From an uncultured Holophagales bacterium (GTDB lineage: Bacteria; Acidobacteriota; Thermoanaerobaculia; UBA5066), in assembly GCA_937864895.1 (NCBI GenBank), contig CALMDF010000214.1, positions 1-6,532 on the forward strand: a DNA stretch of 6,532 nt, read 5' to 3'. The notes beneath the pieces were generated by a model. That model did no database searches and had not been told where the DNA came from. It saw only the letters and a list, made by a program, of their open reading frames with translations. A program made the translations under genes and the position numbers. Below, one piece after another: positions 1 to 4,182 of the stretch. The first letter of the stretch is position 1. Every line of letters starts with the position of its first letter.

Positions 1-99
1 CGGGACCAGCGACGCGAGGCCAAAGGCGGGATCCTTCGCCCCGGACCGCGTTCGAATCGGCACCAGCTCACCGGGCCCCGGGGAAGCGCGCTCGATCAC
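1..99 (-). CDS. Possible N-terminus of an unidentified protein, cut by the window edge
   Basis: A GTG codon (99-97) opens a frame that runs uninterrupted to base 1, giving 33 residues that begin MIERASPGPGELVPI and end near ASLVP. The composition (alternating hydrophobic and polar residues, few Arg runs) looks more protein-like than the other frames here. A weak purine stretch, GGGGA, lies about five bases before the GTG. The same frame stays open back to the integrase stop, so an ATG at 225-223, inside a hairpin loop, is an alternative start, but the extra residues are Arg/Ser/Pro-rich and unconvincing. I do not recognise the protein. If real, it would be the next gene of the integrated element, transcribed in the same direction as the integrase. 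Its reality rests only on an open frame in G+C-rich DNA, so it may be spurious. Confidence 0.3.
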   Translation of the reverse strand, partial: MIERASPGPGELVPIRTRSGAKDPAFGLASLVP

Positions 100-255
100 T
101 GAGGTCCCCGGTATAGCGGGACTGTAGAAACCGACTCTGAGCGTCCGTTTCGTCGCGGCTGCTGTACTGCTGGCAGACCGAGACGGCGGATGAGGGCGCT
201 CTGAGCCTCGCCTCACGGGCGGCATGGCGCCGTCCGTGAGGCTGTTCGGATCTCC
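100..255. other. Non-coding stretch downstream of the integrase
   Basis: This is the gap between the integrase stop codon and the possible edge gene. Apart from the 33-base hairpin at 210-242 I see no gene, no tRNA fragment and no copy of the tRNA-Pro 3' end that would mark the far attachment site. The far end of the element is therefore not here. A TATACC-like box on the minus strand (about 108-113) lies roughly ten bases before the GTG at 99, but no convincing -35 box accompanies it. Confidence 0.4.
210..242 (-). terminator. Strong hairpin just after the integrase stop, possible terminator
   Basis: The arms GCCTCACGG (210-218) and CCGTGAGGC (234-242) pair perfectly over 9 bp. A G-T pair and four more G-C pairs continue the stem to a 5-base loop (ATGGC), giving about 14 bp. 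It begins 13 bases after the integrase stop codon. There is no T-run on either side, so it is not a classical intrinsic terminator. It could act as a U-tract-less terminator, an mRNA 3' end stabiliser or a protein-binding palindrome. Confidence 0.45.
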
Positions 256-1527
256 CTACTTCCCGGCCGACGCGTCGTTCACGCGATTGAGGACGTTGGC
301 CACCTCGCCGAGGACCCGCTCGTCCCCACGGGCGTAGCGGGCCGTCGTCGCGATGTCGGTATGTCCGAGAAGGTCGGAGACGACTTTGAGGTTTACGCCG
401 GAAGAAACGAGAGACGAGGCGAAGGTGTGGCGGAGGTCGTGGATCCGAAGCCGCCGGGTGAAGCCGGCGACGGCCTTCGCCATCGCGAACTTCCGAGCGA
501 CCTTCTCCTTCGTAAGCGGCTTGTTGTCCTCGTCGAGGAAGACGAACTCCGAGATGACCGGCCGCTTCTTCAGGGTCTCGAGGACGGTCCGGACGGCATC
601 GGAGAGCGGCAACTTGACCGCCTTCTCCTTCTTTCGGGTCACGAGCCGGATGACGTTCTCGTCGAGCGACACGTTCACCCAGCGGAGGTTGAGCGCGTCC
701 GAGAGGCGAAGCCCCGTGTCCAGGAGCATCCGGAAGAACGGACGGTAGTGCTGAAGCCGACGAAAGATCTCCTTCGCGGCCTTGCCGTCCGGGAGCCTTC
801 CGCCGCCGACGCGCTTCATACCGCCCGACGGGTGCGGCACGATCTTCGGCGGGGTGCGGATGCGGCCGAGGTAGGCCTGGAAGAGGGCCTCGTCCTCGAA
901 GGCCGAGAGGAAGCGATGGCGCTCCTCCAGGGAAAGCTCGAGTTCCGGGCGGGACTCGCGGGCCCACTTCACCTTCTTCTTCACGGGGCTCCCGTCGAGG
1001 ACGTCGAGCTCGACCGCCCAGCCGATGACGACCCGAAGGACGTGAGCCGCCCCGTTGATCGTCGATCCGGCGTAGGGCCGCCTCACGCAGGCCGGCGTGC
1101 AGCCGTGAGGCTTTCGCTCCCGGCCGCGCTTCGGGCACCATCCCTCCGAGATCATCGAACCGATGAGCGCATTCACGCGCTGGGACGTCAGCTGGTCCAT
1201 CGGCACGTCGCCGAGCCTCGGGATTAGGTGGCGACGGAGGAAGTCGCCGTAGTAGCGCCGGGTCGCGGGTCGGAGACGGGCGGTCATCTCGACGAAGCGC
1301 TCCGAGACGAACTCTGCGAGCGTGGGGGGCCGGGTGAACTTCGCCGGCTCGAGCGCCTCGCGTTCGAGCTCCTCGCGGAAGTCGGTCCAGAGCCGGATCG
1401 CCTCGGCCCGGGACGGGACGTCGGTGAGCTTCCGCTTGTGGCGCTTCCGGCCGTCCGTTCCCGGGACGAAGCAGTAGAACGTCGCGACCCGGCGACGCGC
1501 GTCGTAGGCGAAGCCGGGGAGCTTCAT
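256..1527 (-). CDS. Tyrosine recombinase (phage/island-type integrase)
   Basis: This 423-residue protein would catalyse site-specific insertion and excision of the element that carries it. Residues 1-60 look like an arm-binding domain, about 68-182 like the SAM-like core-binding domain, and about 198-415 the catalytic domain. The catalytic set is complete: Arg274 in TGLRLSDALNL, a Lys at 299/300 in TRKKEKAVKLPL, His363 and Arg366 in HDLRHTF, His389 in LLGHTDIATTARY and nucleophile Tyr398. Two oddities are a Cys/His cluster at 131-147 (C131, H141, C143, C147) and about 35 extra residues (221-256) before the first catalytic Arg. The ATG start is preceded by GGGGGTG, and the gene follows the excisionase-like gene by 19 bases, so the two are probably co-transcribed. 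The tRNA-Pro gene 420 bases upstream is the likely integration target. Family assignment is firm; the target is inferred from position. Confidence 0.95.
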   Translation of the reverse strand: MKLPGFAYDARRRVATFYCFVPGTDGRKRHKRKLTDVPSRAEAIRLWTDFREELEREALEPAKFTRPPTLAEFVSERFVEMTARLRPATRRYYGDFLRRHLIPRLGDVPMDQLTSQRVNALIGSMISEGWCPKRGRERKPHGCTPACVRRPYAGSTINGAAHVLRVVIGWAVELDVLDGSPVKKKVKWARESRPELELSLEERHRFLSAFEDEALFQAYLGRIRTPPKIVPHPSGGMKRVGGGRLPDGKAAKEIFRRLQHYRPFFRMLLDTGLRLSDALNLRWVNVSLDENVIRLVTRKKEKAVKLPLSDAVRTVLETLKKRPVISEFVFLDEDNKPLTKEKVARKFAMAKAVAGFTRRLRIHDLRHTFASSLVSSGVNLKVVSDLLGHTDIATTARYARGDERVLGEVANVLNRVNDASAGK

Positions 1528-1546
1528 CGGACACCCCCGCCGAGCT

Positions 1547-1777
1547 CTACTGCTTCGGCCCCTCCGGCGTCACCGGCGCCACGGCAGGCCGGTCTCGCCG
1601 GTCGAGGGCCGCCCGCTGCTCGCGGAGGAAGCTCTGCACCTCGGTTTCCGGGTAGACGACTACGGTCGCCGAGAGGGCGTACCACCCCTTCGGCCCCTTG
1701 CCCTGCCGACGCCATTTCCCGAGCGTCCCCGTCTTGACCCCGATTCGCCGGGCAACTTCGGATGCCTTGATCGCCAT
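1547..1777 (-). CDS. Excisionase-like winged helix-turn-helix protein
   Basis: This is a 76-residue DNA-binding protein of the MerR/AlpA/excisionase-like HTH type. Residues 5-26 (ASEVARRIGVKTGTLGKWRR onward) form the helix-turn-helix, with Trp22 in the family position. Residues 27-42 carry the wing with a short beta hairpin, and PETEVQSFL starts the closing helix. The last 20 residues are Pro/Arg-rich and probably disordered. GGAGG at 1784-1788 sits six bases before the ATG, a strong ribosome binding site that supports this start. It lies between the tRNA attachment region and the integrase, in the same direction and 19 bases upstream, the usual xis-int order. The inferred role is a recombination directionality factor that biases the integrase toward excision and may repress its own promoter. 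It could instead be a pure AlpA-like transcriptional regulator; sequence alone does not separate these. Confidence 0.8.
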   Translation of the reverse strand: MAIKASEVARRIGVKTGTLGKWRRQGKGPKGWYALSATVVVYPETEVQSFLREQRAALDRRDRPAVAPVTPEGPKQ

Positions 1778-1822
1778 GCGACACCTCCGCGCGAAGCATC
1801 CGCGGACATCGCAGGACCGATC

Positions 1823-1847
1823 GGGACGGCGTCGAAATCACCGTCCC
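1823..1847. repeat. Inverted repeat GGGACGG/CCGTCCC in the xis leader
   Basis: GGGACGG (1823-1829) and CCGTCCC (1841-1847) are perfect 7-bp inverted copies around an 11-base spacer. The left arm lies inside an 11-base string, TCGGGACGGCG (1821-1831), that also occurs at the 3' end of the tRNA-Pro gene (1950-1960). It may be a regulator or recombinase site, or a leader hairpin in the xis mRNA. Confidence 0.45.
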
Positions 1848-1858
1848 CGAAAAGAGAA

Positions 1859-1878
1859 TTAGATACTTTGTTAGATAC
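1859..1878. repeat. Two direct copies of TTAGATAC, 12-base period
   Basis: TTAGATAC occurs at 1859-1866 and again at 1871-1878, separated by TTTG. Both are in the A+T-rich island upstream of the excisionase-like gene. Paired short direct repeats about one helical turn apart near an attachment site are typical of arm-type integrase or excisionase binding sites, but the function here is inferred from position only. One copy also supplies the candidate -10 box. Confidence 0.55.
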
Positions 1879-1883
1879 CCCCC

Positions 1884-1918
1884 CAAAAAGCCGCAGGACG
1901 CCTCTTCGGCGTCTCCCG
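1884..1918 (-). terminator. Probable intrinsic terminator downstream of tRNA-Pro
   Basis: On the minus strand GACGCC (1913-1908), loop GAAGA and GGCGTC (1902-1897) form a 6-bp G+C-rich stem. It can be extended through bulges by the outer GCGGG and CTGC arms. Seven bases after the core stem comes TTTTT (1889-1885). It starts about 30 bases after the tRNA 3' end and lies before the xis-int pair, so it would end tRNA transcription and shield xis-int from read-through. Confidence 0.6.
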
Positions 1919-1946
1919 CTAAACCCTTTGATGTGAGTAGTATAGA

Positions 1947-2023
1947 TGGTCGGGACGGCGGGATTCGAACCCGCGACCCCTTGAACCCCATTCAAGTACG
2001 CTACCAGGCTGCGCCACGTCCCG
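1947..2023 (-). tRNA. tRNA-Pro (anticodon GGG), CCA encoded
   Basis: The 77 bases fold into a complete cloverleaf: acceptor CGGGACG/CGTCCCG (7 bp), D-stem GCGC/GCGT, anticodon stem CTTGA/TCAAG with loop ATGGGGT, variable GGGTC, T-arm GCGGG-TTCGAAT-CCCGC, discriminator A and encoded CCA (1949-1947). The anticodon GGG (1989-1987) reads CCC, and CCU by wobble. The layout matches bacterial proline tRNAs. It starts 24 bases after the stop of the MerR-type gene on the same strand, and I see no obvious promoter in that gap, so it may be processed from the upstream transcript or use a promoter within that gene. Its 3' end faces the excisionase-like and integrase genes, which makes it the likely attachment target. 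The gene remains intact, as expected when an element restores the tRNA 3' end on insertion. Confidence 0.97.
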
Positions 2024-2047
2024 ACCCTGGACGAAAACGACGGGGGT

Positions 2048-2791
2048 TCAGGCTTCTTCGCGGGAAAGGAGGCTTGCGATCTCCCTGAGTTCCGCGAGGG
2101 CCCTTGCCACCCGGGGGTCCGGGGATTGTGCCATCGGAGCGGGTGCAGGGTCAATCGCGGAGACGTCCCGAACGGCGGGAACGGGGCGGGTCGCGAGCCG
2201 GACCGGGGTCGTTTCGACGTCGGCCGCGATCGAGGCGCTCTCGTCGATCTCGAGGGGGCTCGAGAGCTCGGAGGGGGCGCTGACGGGGTGCGTCGAGAAG
2301 ACCGGCTCGTCGTCCAGCTCGAGCTGCGACTCGGGTTCGGCAGCGATTTCGGGCGCTGCCGACGGTTCGGGCTCGGCCACGACTTCGGGTTCCGGCGCCG
2401 TCTCGGCGACGGTGACGGGCAGCGGCGGCGCGGCCTTCGCGCGGCGGCGCTTCGTCCCGGTCGACTCGAGGGCCTCCTGCGGGAGGGGCGGCGGCGTGAG
2501 GACCAGTGGCTCGGGCTCGGCCGGCGCGGCCGCCTGTTCCTTCATCTCGGCCTCGAGACGCTTCTTGGCCCCGGCGATGGTGTAGCCCTCGTCGTAGAGG
2601 AGCTTCTTGATCCGCTCGATGACCTTCAGCTCGAAACCGCTGTAGAGGCGAGGGCCGGCGGCGCCTTTCGGAAGCGCGAGAACCGGGAACTCGCTCTCCC
2701 AGTACTTGAGGACGTAGGGCTGGACGTCGGCCAGCCGGCAGACTTCGGCCACCTTGTACCGCGCTTCCGCTGTCGCCTCGATCTCGCTCAC
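2048..2791 (-). CDS. MerR-type HTH regulator with long Pro/Ala/Glu-rich tail
   Basis: This 247-residue protein is a predicted DNA-binding regulator. Residues 11-82 form a MerR-family winged HTH: YKVAEVCRLADVQPYVLKYW, a wing ending in GPRLYSGFELKVIERI, then a helix containing LLYDEGYTIAGAKKRLEAEM. There is no Cys-based metal site or ligand domain; instead residues 88-225 are low-complexity, rich in Pro, Ala and Glu and probably disordered. The last 22 residues (PRVARALAELREIASLLSRE) look like an ordered helix. The start chosen is GTG at 2791-2789, because AGGAGG (2803-2808) lies 11 bases before it and the HTH begins shortly after. A much longer frame continues upstream into der but is a shadow. 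The gene sits between der (47-base gap) and tRNA-Pro (24 bases). MerR-HTH proteins of this tailed kind occur next to housekeeping genes in several G+C-rich bacterial groups (general recollection). The target genes are unknown. Confidence 0.85.
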   Translation of the reverse strand: MSEIEATAEARYKVAEVCRLADVQPYVLKYWESEFPVLALPKGAAGPRLYSGFELKVIERIKKLLYDEGYTIAGAKKRLEAEMKEQAAAPAEPEPLVLTPPPLPQEALESTGTKRRRAKAAPPLPVTVAETAPEPEVVAEPEPSAAPEIAAEPESQLELDDEPVFSTHPVSAPSELSSPLEIDESASIAADVETTPVRLATRPVPAVRDVSAIDPAPAPMAQSPDPRVARALAELREIASLLSREEA

Positions 2792-2802
2792 GCCGTGCGG
2801 TT

Positions 2803-2808
2803 CCTCCT
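2803..2808 (-). promoter_or_regulatory. Ribosome binding site deciding the GTG start of the MerR-type gene
   Basis: AGGAGG on the minus strand, 11 bases before the GTG at 2791, is the best Shine-Dalgarno match in the gap after der. The spacing is a little long, but no other start codon fits the frame between it and the HTH. Confidence 0.6.
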
Positions 2809-2838
2809 GTCGGATCCGGCCGAGTTTAGTCGATGCGG

Positions 2839-4182
2839 CTACTCGCCCTTGCGGACGACGAACTTCAGGGGCACGCCGGCGAGGTCCCACTGCTCCCGGA
2901 GCCGGTTCTGGAGGAAGCGCTCGAAGGAGAAGTGGAGCGGCTCGTCGCGGTCGGAGAAGAGCCGGACGAGCGGGGGGTCGGAGGCGATCTGGACGGCGTA
3001 GCGGATCTTCAGCTCGCGGCCGGATTTCCCCTTCGGGAGCTGGGCCTCGAAGGCCTTCTTGAGCATCCGGTTCAGCTCCCCCGTCGGGAGCTTCGTGGCC
3101 AGCCGCCGGGCGACGGCGTCGGCCTCGGGAAGGAGCTTCTCGATGCCGAGCCCGGTCTTCGCCGAAACGGTGAGGAAGGCGGCGCCGCGCGTGAAGATGA
3201 AACGGCGGCGGACGTCGTCGCGGAGGGTCTTCTGGGCGACGGGGTCGTCCTCGATGAGGTCCCACTTGTTCGCGACGAGGATGAGGCCCCGGCGCGCTTC
3301 CTCGGCGTAGCCGGCGATGTGGGCGTCCTGCGAGGTGATCCCTTCTTTCGCGTCGAAGATGATGATGGCGACCCGCGCGCGCTCCATGGCCTTGCGGGCG
3401 GCGACGACGGAGAGGAGCTCGGCGGAGTCGGTCGTCTTGCCCTTCCGGCGGATGCCGGCGGTGTCGACGAGGACGTAGCTCTTCCCGCCGCGCGTCACGA
3501 GGACGTCGACGGGGTTGCGAGTCGTGCCGGCGATCTCGGAGACCATGACGCGCTCGGAGCCGAAGATCCGGTTCACGATCGACGACTTGCCGACGTTCGG
3601 CCGGCCGACGATGGCGACGGGGAGCCCCTCGACGCGGGTCTCGGGGTCGAGGTCCTCGGGGAGGCGCTTCTCGAGCTCTTCGAGGAGCTCGTCGGTGCCG
3701 ATGCCGTGGACGGCGGAGACGCCGAAGACGGCGTCGAAGCCGAGCTCGTAGGCCTGCTCGAGCCCCTGTTCGGCTTCCTTGCGGTCGATCTTGTTCCAGG
3801 CGACGACGAAGGGCTTGCCGAGGACCCGGAGCTTCGCGGCGATCCGGCTGTCCTCGGGGAGGACCCCGTCGGACCCGTCGAGGACGAAGACGAGGAGGTC
3901 CGCGTCGACGACGGCGTCGAGGGCCTTCTCGCTCGTCCAGGCGTTGAACCCGCCCGCGGCGTCGAGGTCGAGGCCGCCGGTGTCGACGAGCCTCCAGCGC
4001 CGGCCCGCCTCGCTGACGAGGTCGAGCGCGAAGGAGTCGCGCGTCATGCCCGGGCGGTCGTGGACGAGCGCCTTGCGCGTCTTCGAGAGCCGGTTGAAGA
4101 GGGCCGACTTGCCGACGTTCGGGCGGCCCACGAGGGCGACCGAGTAGACGTGGGGGCCGGAGGGGGTCCTGCGCCTGGCCAT
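2839..4182 (-). CDS. der: Ribosome assembly GTPase Der (EngA), two tandem GTPase domains
   Basis: This 447-residue protein is a double-GTPase that binds the 50S ribosomal subunit and is needed for its late assembly in the cytoplasm. The first G domain has a P-loop GRPNVGKS (19-26), a GMTRD switch (45-49), DTGG (67-70), NKID (130-133) and a SAV motif (156-158). The second has GRPNVGKS (193-200), AGTTRNPVD (218-226), DTAG (240-243), NKWD (305-308) and SAKT (340-343). Residues 355-447 form the KH-like C-terminal domain. Length and order are those of the family. All nucleotide-binding motifs are intact. The ATG overlaps the rnr stop as TGATG, with GGAAGG upstream inside the end of rnr, which points to translational coupling. 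A GTG one codon earlier is a possible alternative start. Pairing with an RNA-degrading enzyme fits a ribosome and RNA maintenance operon. Confidence 0.97.
   Translation of the reverse strand: MARRRTPSGPHVYSVALVGRPNVGKSALFNRLSKTRKALVHDRPGMTRDSFALDLVSEAGRRWRLVDTGGLDLDAAGGFNAWTSEKALDAVVDADLLVFVLDGSDGVLPEDSRIAAKLRVLGKPFVVAWNKIDRKEAEQGLEQAYELGFDAVFGVSAVHGIGTDELLEELEKRLPEDLDPETRVEGLPVAIVGRPNVGKSSIVNRIFGSERVMVSEIAGTTRNPVDVLVTRGGKSYVLVDTAGIRRKGKTTDSAELLSVVAARKAMERARVAIIIFDAKEGITSQDAHIAGYAEEARRGLILVANKWDLIEDDPVAQKTLRDDVRRRFIFTRGAAFLTVSAKTGLGIEKLLPEADAVARRLATKLPTGELNRMLKKAFEAQLPKGKSGRELKIRYAVQIASDPPLVRLFSDRDEPLHFSFERFLQNRLREQWDLAGVPLKFVVRKGE

Larger units (their letters stand above)
1778..1946 (-). promoter_or_regulatory. 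Junction and control region between tRNA-Pro and the xis-int pair
   Basis: This gene-free stretch is clearly richer in A+T than its surroundings, especially 1849-1878 and 1920-1947. Read on the minus strand it contains, in order, the T/A-rich flank of the tRNA, a terminator hairpin with T-run, two direct copies of GTATCTAA, a 7-bp hairpin (1823-1829 with 1841-1847) and the ribosome binding site of the excisionase-like gene. A weak promoter can be drawn with -35 TTTTTG (1884-1889), an 18-base spacer and -10 TATCTA (1860-1865), which would give a leader of roughly 75 bases. The promoter reading is tentative because its -35 box coincides with the terminator T-run. The region probably also holds the arm-type sites used by the recombinase. 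Confidence 0.5.

Noticed and set aside
44..66. GTTCGAATC-like string at 50-58, resembling a tRNA T-loop and a possible far attachment copy
   Set aside because: The flanking bases do not pair as a T-stem and match the tRNA-Pro 3' end only over the generic TTCGAA core, so it is neither a tRNA nor a convincing att repeat.
68..1534. 488-codon minus-strand open frame overlapping the integrase
   Set aside because: Arg/Pro-rich translation with no motifs, out of frame with an integrase that has a full catalytic set. It is a shadow of G+C-rich coding DNA.
1660..2154. Minus-strand open frames running across the tRNA-Pro gene
   Set aside because: They read through a perfect tRNA cloverleaf and its terminator and resemble no family.
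2792..3265. N-terminal extension of the MerR-type protein into der
   Set aside because: Extra residues are Arg/Pro-rich shadow sequence over the C-terminal part of der. The GTG at 2791 with an upstream AGGAGG gives a start just before the HTH.
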